Shown here piece by piece: positions 1 to 5,390 of a stretch of DNA of 5,390 nt; the stretch's first letter is position 1; every line of letters begins with the position of its first letter. Origin of the DNA: an uncultured Lachnospiraceae bacterium (lineage in GTDB: Bacteria; Bacillota_A; Clostridia; Lachnospirales; Lachnospiraceae); contig CAMWWS010000213.1 of NCBI GenBank assembly GCA_947178085.1, positions 1 to 5,390 of the forward strand, written 5' to 3'. The position numbers were made by a program, and so were the translations under genes. A model generated the notes under the pieces. The model saw only the letters and a program-made list of their open reading frames with translations, was not told the origin of the DNA and did no database searches.

Positions 1-76
1 GTATTAATAACTCTATTAAATATAATAATCTCGCTTTATTCGGCGGACAACTATGCTTTTTGTAAATAAACCGCTT

Positions 77-103
77 AATAAAACAGATTATTTCTGCTTT
101 ATT
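77..103 (-). terminator. Candidate weak terminator of the dpnI-like gene
   Basis: An 11-bp hairpin with a 5-nt loop (88-92) overlaps the TAA stop of the dpnI-like gene. On the minus-strand RNA every position pairs, counting one G·U, and the descending arm is itself U-rich (UUUUAUU). On the plus strand the same pair becomes an A·C mismatch, so the structure favours the minus direction. The stem is AT-rich and no separate U-run follows it, so termination would be inefficient. The remaining bases 1-76 show no convincing gene. Confidence 0.35.
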
Positions 104-869
104 GCATCATTTTTTTGTAATGTCCTACGCCTAAAAACTCAATAAATCCTTTATCTCTTAGAAACTGTAATTGTTGACGTATTTTTGCTTCAACATTGTG
201 GTTATTTACATGTTTTGCTTGTAGATTTTCAATATATTCATATATTTCCTGTAAACAAAATTCATCTGACTCGATATCATTAACACAATTAAGTACATCA
301 ATCAACCATGACCTCGAATTTAGATTTTGGGTTTCTATTCTTTTAATCAAAGCATAATTTTCTATTACTTCATTCTTGGGCTTTATTATTCCGTTTTTTA
401 TTATACTTATTTTGCCCTGTTGCGGAATTTCAGAATATAAAATGTTGCATCCTGTCCACCCTGCACGTCTGGCTGAAGATGCAAGCGGTTTTCTCTTTTC
501 AATTATTTTGGGGGCAAAAAAGAATTTTGGTATAAGTATTAAATCTGTCACAACATAATTTGGGGAATACTGCATAATAAATAATTCAGGATTTGTTATA
601 CTCGTTATCCTTTCAATCATTGTTTCATATGCACCATCGTTAATCTTCTTTCCAATTTTACCTTCTTTGCTTTTTAGTTCAAATATCTCTCCACAATTAT
701 CACACTTCATATCTGCAACAGGTTCATTGTTTTTCAATTTACATATATGTGAATTACCACAACAAGGGCAGAACATATTTTTTCCAACCCAATTTTCGCT
801 CATAACCCTTATTTTTTGAGATTTACTTTTATATTTTTCACCCAATGATTCATCAAAACATAAATTCAT
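99..869 (-). CDS. dpnI: DpnI-like methyl-directed restriction endonuclease (Gm6ATC)
   Basis: Likely a type IIM restriction enzyme that cleaves GATC only when the adenine is methylated, so it attacks Dam-modified incoming DNA. The 256-residue protein matches remembered DpnI (254 aa) nearly from end to end without gaps. The PD-(D/E)XK active site reads PVAD at 50-53 and ELK at 64-66, giving D53, E64 and K66. A structural zinc site is C34/C37 with C56/C59; C36 is an extra cysteine. RRAGW at 134-138 places a Trp where DpnI has a methyl-contacting Trp. Residues about 185-254 form the winged helix that reads methylated DNA, including the conserved RQQLQFLRDKG stretch. The ATG at 869 aligns with the DpnI start; a modest Shine-Dalgarno sequence (AAGGGATGG) lies about 10 bases upstream. 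The gene is far AT-richer than its neighbours (sampled lines 25-32% GC), which suggests transfer. It follows rpsI but has its own promoter. No methylase is visible, as expected for a host lacking GATC methylation. Family is near certain; exact specificity is inferred. Confidence 0.93.
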   Translation of the reverse strand: MNLCFDESLGEKYKSKSQKIRVMSENWVGKNMFCPCCGNSHICKLKNNEPVADMKCDNCGEIFELKSKEGKIGKKINDGAYETMIERITSITNPELFIMQYSPNYVVTDLILIPKFFFAPKIIEKRKPLASSARRAGWTGCNILYSEIPQQGKISIIKNGIIKPKNEVIENYALIKRIETQNLNSRSWLIDVLNCVNDIESDEFCLQEIYEYIENLQAKHVNNHNVEAKIRQQLQFLRDKGFIEFLGVGHYKKMMQ

Positions 870-875
870 TAGAAT

Positions 876-920
876 TCAATCCATCCCTTTTCCAAATCTT
901 CGACTTACGCTTAATATCAT
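876..920 (-). other. Possible 14-codon leader ORF upstream of dpnI-like gene
   Basis: Within the dpnI-like gene's 5' leader, AAGGA (930-926) sits 5 bases before an ATG at 920-918. This opens a 14-codon ORF ending in TGA at 878-876, six bases before the dpnI ATG and in the same frame. A longer version could begin at the ATG at 944-942 (22 codons), but it has no ribosome site. The peptide (MILSVSRRFGKGMD) matches nothing I recognise. The dpnI Shine-Dalgarno region lies inside its last codons, so coupled translation is possible. It could equally be a chance ORF. Confidence 0.25.
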
Positions 921-926
921 TGATAT
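914..926. repeat. 13-bp palindrome in the dpnI-like leader
   Basis: ATATCA at 914-919 and TGATAT at 921-926 form a perfect inverted repeat around one central base. It lies about 30-40 bases downstream of the predicted transcription start and overlaps the candidate leader-ORF start. It could be an operator, but an AT-rich palindrome of this length may also arise by chance. Confidence 0.3.
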
Positions 927-961
927 CCTTTTTCTTAACAGCATGCATTATGTTGAATATT

Positions 962-990
962 ATTATAACCTATATGTACATAAATGTTAA
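962..990 (-). promoter_or_regulatory. Sigma-A promoter of the dpnI-like gene
   Basis: On the minus strand TTAACA (990-985) is followed by exactly 17 bases and then TATAAT (967-962), one mismatch from full consensus. Transcription would start near 955, leaving a leader of about 86 nt before the ATG at 869. The -35 box lies only 8 bases beyond the end of the rpsI terminator, so the endonuclease gene is an independent transcription unit and not a tail of the ribosomal operon. Confidence 0.75.
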
Positions 991-998
991 TAGACTAG

Positions 999-1026
999 AA
1001 AAACTCCGCAGGAAAACCTGCGGAGT
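999..1026 (-). terminator. Intrinsic terminator of the rplM-rpsI operon
   Basis: A perfect 10-bp GC-rich stem (1026-1017 with 1012-1003), closed by a 4-nt loop, is followed on the minus strand by a run of five U (1003-999). It lies about 26 bases past the rpsI stop, the expected place for a Rho-independent terminator. The plus-strand side is followed by ATATATTTTT, so weak termination of opposing transcripts is also possible. Confidence 0.9.
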
Positions 1027-1052
1027 ATATATTTTTGAAACTTGTATTTTGT

Positions 1053-1457
1053 TTATCTCTTTGAGAACTGCGGTGCCCTTCTCGCTGCTTTGAGACCGTA
1101 TTTCTTTCTTTCTTTCATACGAGGATCTCTTGTCAGATAGCCTGCTTTCTTCAGAATAGGTCTGTATTCAGGATCCGCCTGCAGGAGAGCTCTCGCCATA
1201 CCATGTCTTACGGCACCTGCCTGACCTGTATATCCGCCGCCCTTTACGGTAATGATAGCATCGAATTTGTCTACATTATCAGTAGCTGCCAAAGGCTGAC
1301 GAACGATAACCTTAAGTGTCTCTAATCCGAAGTAGTCATCAATTGATCTTTTATTAATTGTAATTTCACCTTTTCCCGGCACTAAATATACTCTTGCAAC
1401 AGATTTTTTTCTTCTGCCGGTTCCATAATATCTTGCTGTTTTCGCTGACTTAGCCAT
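1053..1457 (-). CDS. rpsI: 30S ribosomal protein S9 (uS9)
   Basis: Component of the head of the small ribosomal subunit; its C-terminal tail reaches toward the P-site tRNA anticodon. The 134-residue protein is near the usual bacterial length of about 130. It shows the N-terminal [13 protein letters not shown], the family signature [19 protein letters not shown] at about 73-91, the [17 protein letters not shown] basic segment at 110-126, and the invariant terminal SKR. The ATG at 1457 starts one base after the rplM stop. A good Shine-Dalgarno sequence (AAGGAG) lies about 10 bases upstream, inside the last rplM codons, so the two genes should be translationally coupled. A strong terminator follows the stop. 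Nothing is unusual in the protein. Confidence 0.98.
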   Translation of the reverse strand: MAKSAKTARYYGTGRRKKSVARVYLVPGKGEITINKRSIDDYFGLETLKVIVRQPLAATDNVDKFDAIITVKGGGYTGQAGAVRHGMARALLQADPEYRPILKKAGYLTRDPRMKERKKYGLKAARRAPQFSKR

Positions 1458-1458
1458 T

Positions 1459-1914
1459 CTAATTTTCTCCTTTCAGTCCCTTGCTGGAAAATGTTAATAC
1501 TTCAGGTTTCTGAGCCGCATGCTCGTGCTCAGGTCCTGCATACACATGAAGTTTTGTATACATTTGTCTTCCCAAAGGTCCTTTTGGAAGCATGCCTTTT
1601 ACAGCAAACTCAACAACTCTTTCAGGATGCTTCTGCAGCATCTCTTTTAAAGTAGTTTCTTTCATACCGCCTACATAATCTGAGTGATGATAGTAAATCT
1701 TCTGACTCAGTTTCTTACCTGTTACTTTCACTTTTGCCGCATTGACAACAATCACATAATCACCTGTATCAATATGCGGTGTGAAAATCGGCTTATGTTT
1801 TCCTCTTAAGATTTTAGCGACTTCAGACGCAAGGCGTCCAAGCGTCATATTCTCAGCATCAACTACATACCACTTTCTGTCGATTGTAGCTGGACTAGCC
1901 ATAAAAGTATCCAT
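1459..1914 (-). CDS. rplM: 50S ribosomal protein L13 (uL13)
   Basis: Early-assembling protein of the large ribosomal subunit that binds 23S rRNA. The start is taken as the ATG at 1914-1912 (protein begins [20 protein letters not shown]), because GGAGG lies 8 bases upstream and the fit to related L13 proteins begins there; an upstream in-frame TTG has no such support. The protein is 151 residues. It shows [14 protein letters not shown] at 26-39, HIDTGDYV at 47-54, [10 protein letters not shown] at 74-83, and the family signature [20 protein letters not shown] at 105-124. It runs about nine residues past the usual PEVLTF-type ending (SSKGLKGEN), and this tail overlaps the rpsI ribosome-binding site. 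It is co-transcribed with rpsI from the promoter near 2100 and probably controlled by the long leader. Confidence 0.98.
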   Translation of the reverse strand: MDTFMASPATIDRKWYVVDAENMTLGRLASEVAKILRGKHKPIFTPHIDTGDYVIVVNAAKVKVTGKKLSQKIYYHHSDYVGGMKETTLKEMLQKHPERVVEFAVKGMLPKGPLGRQMYTKLHVYAGPEHEHAAQKPEVLTFSSKGLKGEN

Positions 1915-1922
1915 TATAATAA

Positions 1923-1927
1923 CCTCC
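1923..1927 (-). promoter_or_regulatory. Ribosome-binding site fixing the rplM start
   Basis: GGAGG on the minus strand is placed 8 bases before the ATG at 1914. A small hairpin (CAAUC / GAUUG, 1949-1945 with 1940-1936) stands 8 bases upstream of it. This site excludes the longer reading from a TTG at 1938, which would put the ribosome site inside the coding region. Confidence 0.85.
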
Positions 1928-1935
1928 GTGATAAC

Positions 1936-2081
1936 CAATCATTCGATTGTCTTCTTAATTGTTCTTGCTTTTCCGTGCAGATGTCCGGCCACACTATGAA
2001 AATTATGAACAATCATTATTGTATTATATTTAAAATGCCTTAACCGGGGCTGTGGTAAGACATTTTTTAACATTGTCACAG
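1936..2081 (-). promoter_or_regulatory. Structured 5' leader of rplM-rpsI, candidate L13 autoregulatory leader
   Basis: From the predicted transcription start near 2081 to the rplM ATG is about 165 nt of untranslated RNA. It shows three nested or tandem structures. A long hairpin pairs 2066-2054 with 2045-2032 (13 pairs, one G·U, one bulged base, 8-nt loop 2053-2046). A second stem pairs 2014-2007 with 1964-1957 (GAUUGUUC / GAACAAUU) and encloses a short hairpin 1994-1989 with 1980-1975 whose loop is CCGGACAU. A third small hairpin (1949-1936) sits just before the ribosome site. The 5' end CUGUG (2081-2077) can pair with CACAG (2054-2050), which overlaps the loop of the first hairpin, so an alternative fold or pseudoknot is possible. 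Rfam describes L13 leaders at this position in Firmicutes; assignment here rests on position and foldability, not on a recalled consensus. Confidence 0.5.
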
Positions 2082-2087
2082 TAAAAT

Positions 2088-2116
2088 ATTATATTATACG
2101 CTCCCACGCGTGTCAA
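2088..2116 (-). promoter_or_regulatory. Sigma-A promoter of rplM-rpsI
   Basis: A perfect TTGACA (2116-2111) is followed by 17 bases and a perfect TATAAT (2093-2088); a second, overlapping TATAAT (2098-2093) has a 12-base spacer and is unlikely to be used. The -35 box begins 8 bases after the truA stop, so rplM-rpsI can be transcribed strongly and independently, with possible read-through from the ecf-truA genes because no clear terminator separates them. Confidence 0.88.
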
Positions 2117-2124
2117 CAGGTTTT

Positions 2125-2862
2125 TTACAAAAATTCATACCGAATCAGCGTAAGTCCGCATGCCGGGGCTGTAGGTCCTGCCGCCGCCCTGTCTTTTGCT
2201 TCCAGAATACGCTCTATATCCTGCGGTAAAATATTTCCTCTGCCTGCTTCCATCAGAGTCCCAGCCATTATTCTTACCATATTGTATAGGAAACCTCTAC
2301 CGATTACCCGTATCACAATCTGATTGTCTGATTGAAGCACTTCCACGCTTTCAATACGGCGTACCGTATTCTCAACCTGCGAATCCACGCTGCAAAAGCT
2401 TTTGAAATCATGAGTTCCTACGAAATACGAAGCCGCTTCCCTCATCCGTTCAACATTAAGCGGGACATAGGTGAAATATGAATACAACCGTTTTATCGGC
2501 ATAGGAAACGTTGCATTGTAGATTCTGTACTCATAAGTCTTCCTGCTGTCACAATGACGCGGATGAAAATTTATATCAACTTCTTTAGAATCCTGAATCT
2601 TTATATCCTCAGGCAGTCTTGCATTCAGGGCATATGCAATCTTCTCAGGCGGTATGAGGCTCTGAGTGTCAAAAACAGCGATATTCCCCATTGCATGCAC
2701 ACCCGAATCAGTACGGCTCGCACCGATCACTTCAATATTTTCCTGCATAAGCTCGGAAAGACATCTGTTCAGGACCCCTTCTATTGTCTCGCCGTTCAGT
2801 TGTACCTGCCAGCCATGATAATTAGTCCCATCATAGGCTACCGTCAACATTATTCTTTTCAT
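2125..2862 (-). CDS. truA: tRNA pseudouridine(38-40) synthase TruA
   Basis: Converts uridines 38-40 in the anticodon arm of many tRNAs to pseudouridine in the cytoplasm. The start is taken at the ATG at 2862-2860 (MKRIMLTVAYDGTNYHGWQ), giving 245 residues, the normal family length. AGGGTG lies 8 bases upstream and the conserved N-terminal strand begins at residue 3. The catalytic Asp is D52 in the RTDSGVHA motif (50-57). KTYEYRI at 108-114 carries the conserved active-site Tyr (Y110). GRGFLYNMVRIMAGTL at 188-203 and the PTAPACGLTL ending at 230-239 are family hallmarks. It follows ecfT by 7 bases, with its ribosome site overlapping the ecfT end, so it is likely translated by coupling. The ecfA1-ecfA2-ecfT-truA order is standard in Firmicutes; no functional link between transporter and tRNA modification is implied. 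An upstream in-frame start within ecfT was rejected. Confidence 0.97.
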   Translation of the reverse strand: MKRIMLTVAYDGTNYHGWQVQLNGETIEGVLNRCLSELMQENIEVIGASRTDSGVHAMGNIAVFDTQSLIPPEKIAYALNARLPEDIKIQDSKEVDINFHPRHCDSRKTYEYRIYNATFPMPIKRLYSYFTYVPLNVERMREAASYFVGTHDFKSFCSVDSQVENTVRRIESVEVLQSDNQIVIRVIGRGFLYNMVRIMAGTLMEAGRGNILPQDIERILEAKDRAAAGPTAPACGLTLIRYEFL

Positions 2863-2869
2863 AAATTTT

Positions 2870-3679
2870 TCACCCTGGAATATGAACGAAATTAATTCCG
2901 ATGCATGCCGCAAAATAAACTGCAAGCGTAAGATACGCCGCCGCATCCCGTCTCCTGTAGCGGAGCGGCTTCATTTTCGTTCTATGCTCTCCGCCGCGAT
3001 AGCATCTGGCTTCCATCGCCATAGCAAGGTCGTTAGCTCGTCTGAACGCAGATATAAAAAGCGGCACGAGCAGCGGAACCAGGCTCTTTGCCTTTTTTAT
3101 CAGATTTCCGCTTTCAAAATCTGCGCCTCTGGCAATCTGTGCCTTCATGATTTTATCCGTCTCTTCCATTAATACAGGAATAAAGCGGAGTGCAATAGAC
3201 ATCATCATTGCCACTTCATGCACAGGAACCCTGAAAATCTTCAAAGGACCCAGCAGTTTTTCCATACCGTCCGTCAGATTATTGGGCGTGGTCGTCAATG
3301 TCATTACGGAAGAACCAATTATCAGGAATACCAGTCTGATTGTCATAAAAACGGCATTCTGAAGGCCTTCTTTAGTAATCGTGAGCTTCCATACGGTAAT
3401 CATTGCCTCTCCCGGCGTCAGGAAAAGATTGAATACAACCGTAATCAACAATATAAAAAAAATTGCCTTCATTCCTTTTATCATAAAACGGAAAGGAACC
3501 TTGGAAAGCTTGACAGCAACCGCCAGAAAGATTGCTGCCAGACAATATCCTATTATATTTTTAACAACGAAAAGTGATATAATAAATGTAATAGTTGCTA
3601 CCAGTTTTACCCGAGGGTCCAATTTATGAATGACGGAATCCGCCTGATAATACTGGCCCAATGTAATATCGCGTAACAT
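2870..3679 (-). CDS. ecfT: ECF transporter transmembrane component EcfT
   Basis: Membrane scaffold of an energy-coupling factor transporter; it links the two ATPases to interchangeable substrate-binding S components for vitamins such as riboflavin, folate or biotin. The 269-residue length is typical. Hydrophobic segments are visible at about 27-57, 71-88, 106-130 and 245-265. Two AxR coupling motifs, which contact the ATPase grooves, read ARG at 183-185 and ARC at 224-226, in the long cytoplasmic helical region. The N-terminal LGQYYQADSVIHKLDPRVKL is the usual family opening. A good ribosome site (AAGGAG) lies about 8 bases before the ATG at 3679. It follows ecfA2 by 21 bases. No S component is encoded in the window, the pattern of group II ECF modules that serve many scattered S proteins. 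Confidence 0.96.
   Translation of the reverse strand: MLRDITLGQYYQADSVIHKLDPRVKLVATITFIISLFVVKNIIGYCLAAIFLAVAVKLSKVPFRFMIKGMKAIFFILLITVVFNLFLTPGEAMITVWKLTITKEGLQNAVFMTIRLVFLIIGSSVMTLTTTPNNLTDGMEKLLGPLKIFRVPVHEVAMMMSIALRFIPVLMEETDKIMKAQIARGADFESGNLIKKAKSLVPLLVPLFISAFRRANDLAMAMEARCYRGGEHRTKMKPLRYRRRDAAAYLTLAVYFAACIGINFVHIPG
2871..2876 (-). promoter_or_regulatory. Ribosome-binding site fixing the truA start
   Basis: AGGGTG on the minus strand lies 8 bases before the truA ATG at 2862 and overlaps the ecfT stop codon (TGA, 2872-2870). Its place supports the 245-residue TruA and coupled translation with ecfT. Confidence 0.65.
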
Positions 3680-3700
3680 AGATTTACTCCTTTCAGAAGG

Positions 3701-4549
3701 TCACGCCTTTAATACACGCATGATTTCATCCCGTGCTTCCGGAATCGTTGTGACTTCCGTATTTACCGGTAAGCCCTTTCCCCTAAGCGCCTGCATTATA
3801 TAAGTTACCTGTGGTGCAGCCAGACCAACCTGCTCCAGTTCTTTGTAATGTGCAAAAACTTTCTTCGGAACATCATCATAGAGAACGCCTCCTTTATTCA
3901 TTACGATGATGCGCTCGACATATTTTGCAACGTCTTCCATACTGTGAGATACCAGTATTACAGTAATCCCCATTTCCTCATGCAGCTTGGCAATCTGGTC
4001 TAAAATCTCATCTCTCCCCTTGGGGTCGAGTCCTGCGGTCGGTTCATCCAAAACCAGTATATCAGGCTTCATGGCAAGCACTCCGGCAATCGCAACCCTT
4101 CGTTTCTGTCCGCCTGAGAGGTCAAAAGGTGACTGATAGAAATATTCATCCTCCAGACCAACCTGTTTAAGAGCCGCATAAGCACGAAGCTCCGTCTCTT
4201 TCTTAGACAACCCGAGATTTTTAGGTCCAAAGCAGACGTCGCTGAACGCATCTATTTCAAAAAGCTGGTGTTCAGGATATTGAAATACCAGTCCCACCTT
4301 GCTGCGAAGCTTCTTCTTATCATAATCAGAATCATGGATGTCTTCGCCGTTAAAATAAATTGCGCCGCTTGTCGGCTTTAATAATCCGTTCAAATGCTGT
4401 ACCAGAGTTGATTTACCTGAGCCTGTATGCCCAATCAGACCGATAAACTGCCCATCAGGAATGACAAGATTTACATCTTTGAGCGCATGAACTGCCAGCT
4501 CAGTATCTCCTCCATATACATAATTCACATGATCTAAAATCAAAGGCAT
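3701..4549 (-). CDS. ecfA2: ECF transporter ATPase EcfA2
   Basis: Second ATP-binding subunit of the ECF module; it dimerises with EcfA1 on the cytoplasmic face and powers EcfT. The 282-residue protein is complete. Walker A is GHTGSGKST at 40-48, the Q-loop Gln is Q90 in FQYPEHQLFE, the ABC signature is LSGGQ at 144-148, Walker B is ILVLDEP at 164-170, the D-loop is AGLD at 172-175 and the switch His is H202. The FQYPEHQLF reading of the Q-loop is typical of EcfA2 and distinguishes it from the FQNPDNQI of EcfA1. It starts 6 bases after ecfA1; a weak ribosome site (AAGGATGG) overlaps the end of that gene. The C-terminal 60 residues or so are the family's extra dimerisation domain. Confidence 0.96.
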   Translation of the reverse strand: MPLILDHVNYVYGGDTELAVHALKDVNLVIPDGQFIGLIGHTGSGKSTLVQHLNGLLKPTSGAIYFNGEDIHDSDYDKKKLRSKVGLVFQYPEHQLFEIDAFSDVCFGPKNLGLSKKETELRAYAALKQVGLEDEYFYQSPFDLSGGQKRRVAIAGVLAMKPDILVLDEPTAGLDPKGRDEILDQIAKLHEEMGITVILVSHSMEDVAKYVERIIVMNKGGVLYDDVPKKVFAHYKELEQVGLAAPQVTYIMQALRGKGLPVNTEVTTIPEARDEIMRVLKA

Positions 4550-4555
4550 TCTATA

Positions 4556-5390
4556 CTATACCATCCTTTTTCCCGTTTTTCCTATCGCATCAACCAGCTC
4601 TTCTATAGTTAAAATGCCATCAGGTATATGCATGCCGCTTTTTTGCAGCTCATATGCCAGCAGAGTCACCTGAGGTACATCCAGACGTAATTCCTTAAGT
4701 CTCCCCACATGGGAGAAAATTTCTCTCGGCGTACCTTCCATGGCAATTCTGCCTTTATCCATGACAAATACTTTATCTGCATTAATGATTTCTTCCATAT
4801 AATGAGTAATCAGAACTACAGTGATACCTTCTACTTCATTAAGCGCTCTTACTGCGCGGATGACCTCTTTTCGTCCGTTCGGATCAAGCATAGCTGTAGG
4901 TTCATCCAGAATTATGCACTTAGGATGCATCGCAATAACTCCGGCAATAGAGACTCGCTGCTTCTGCCCGCCGGAGAGTTTATTTGGAGAATGCTTCCGA
5001 AATTCATACATGCCGACCGCTTTCAGGCTCTCTTCAACACGCTCCCATATTTCTTCCGTCGGAACCCCCATATTCTCCGGTCCGAATCCTACGTCCTCTT
5101 CAACTACCTGTCCGATAATCTGGTTGTCAGGATTCTGAAAAACCATTCCGGCGCTCTGCCGTATATCCCAAAGGTTCTTCTCCTGCGCCGTGTCCATGCC
5201 GTCCACCCAGATAGTTCCCTCTGTCGGGTACAGAATTGCATTGATGTGCTTCGCAAGCGTAGATTTGCCAGAACCGTTGTGTCCGAGTATAGCGACAAAA
5301 TCTCCCTGTTTTACATCAATATCCACTTCGTCTACGGCTCTTGTGATTCCTTCAACATTGCCCTCATCATCACGCCTGATATATTCAAAT
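4556..5390 (-). CDS. ecfA1: ECF transporter ATPase EcfA1 (5' end outside window)
   Basis: First ATP-binding subunit of the ECF module, partner of EcfA2. The reading frame stays open to the right edge (first full codon at 5389), so the true start lies outside; only about 8-12 N-terminal residues appear to be missing by comparison with relatives. The visible 277 residues begin [14 protein letters not shown]. Walker [10 protein letters not shown] falls at visible residues 36-44, followed by FQNPDNQI (Q-loop), LSGGQKQR (signature), [15 protein letters not shown] (Walker B and D-loop) and LITHYMEE (switch His). A GTG at 5326 begins a shorter reading, but it is internal and would drop the conserved first strand before Walker A. 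The TAG stop lies 6 bases before ecfA2, consistent with one operon. Confidence 0.95.
   Translation of the reverse strand, partial: FEYIRRDDEGNVEGITRAVDEVDIDVKQGDFVAILGHNGSGKSTLAKHINAILYPTEGTIWVDGMDTAQEKNLWDIRQSAGMVFQNPDNQIIGQVVEEDVGFGPENMGVPTEEIWERVEESLKAVGMYEFRKHSPNKLSGGQKQRVSIAGVIAMHPKCIILDEPTAMLDPNGRKEVIRAVRALNEVEGITVVLITHYMEEIINADKVFVMDKGRIAMEGTPREIFSHVGRLKELRLDVPQVTLLAYELQKSGMHIPDGILTIEELVDAIGKTGKRMV

Noticed and set aside
12..55. Possible minus-strand promoter (TTGTCC, 17 bases, TATTAT) pointing out of the left edge
   Set aside because: Only 4 of 6 matches at -35 in very AT-rich DNA, with no downstream gene visible to support it.
1..98. Attachment-site repeat of the rpsI 3' end, or the start of another gene
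   Set aside because: No copy of the rpsI end sequence occurs elsewhere in the window, and no supported start codon lies in this stretch on the minus strand.
1915..1938. Eight-residue N-terminal extension of L13 from a TTG at 1938
   Set aside because: The GGAGG ribosome site would lie inside the coding region, the TTG has no site of its own, and family similarity begins at the ATG at 1914.
2032..2068. Plus-strand intrinsic terminator (hairpin followed by TTTTTT)
   Set aside because: No plus-strand gene lies upstream of it, and the stem has a C·A mismatch in that direction but pairs through G·U on the minus strand, so it is better read as part of the rplM leader.
2863..2946. 28-residue N-terminal extension of TruA overlapping ecfT
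   Set aside because: The extension has no TruA similarity, while the ATG at 2862 has a ribosome site and begins the conserved fold.
3218..3577. 119-residue plus-strand ORF opposite ecfT, and similar plus-strand ORFs at 2554-2895, 4821-5138, 376-558 and 845-1093
   Set aside because: They mirror well-recognised minus-strand genes or an intergenic control region, have no recognisable protein features and no ribosome sites of note.
2870..5390. A novel transport system
   Set aside because: The ecfA1-ecfA2-ecfT set with truA, rplM and rpsI is a standard Firmicutes arrangement and the motifs are all conventional.

Overview
The window looks like chromosome from a low-to-mid-GC Gram-positive of the class Clostridia, probably Lachnospiraceae-like. 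That placement is inferred from the L13, S9 and EcfA sequences and from the gene order; no rRNA is present to confirm it. All recognisable genes are on the minus strand, so transcription runs from the right edge to the left.

Right to centre (5390 to about 2125) is the conserved Firmicutes block that follows the large ribosomal-protein cluster. It holds ecfA1 (its 5' end lies beyond the right edge), ecfA2, ecfT and truA, with gaps of 6, 21 and 7 bases and no visible internal terminator, so it reads as one operon. The first three make the shared energising module of an energy-coupling factor (ECF) vitamin transporter. TruA makes pseudouridines 38-40 in tRNA.

Centre (about 2124 to 999) is a second unit. 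A near-consensus sigma-A promoter lies only 8 bases after truA. It is followed by a structured leader of about 165 nt, which is a good candidate for an L13-type autoregulatory leader, then rplM (L13) and rpsI (S9) separated by one base, and a strong intrinsic terminator.

Left (about 990 to 77) is the accessory part. Immediately behind the rpsI terminator sits an AT-rich gene with its own consensus promoter. It encodes a 256-residue DpnI-like restriction endonuclease, the kind that cuts GATC only when the adenine is methylated. The active-site, zinc-binding and C-terminal winged-helix features are all readable. No methyltransferase or dpnD partner is in view, though the left edge is open just past the gene. 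I counted only six GATC sites by eye in the whole window, and none in the first 1,120 bases. Positions 1-76 hold nothing I can identify.

Most of the window is ordinary housekeeping sequence. The items worth a second look are the solitary DpnI-like gene at the rpsI boundary, its short-ORF leader, the scarcity of GATC, and the rplM leader RNA.
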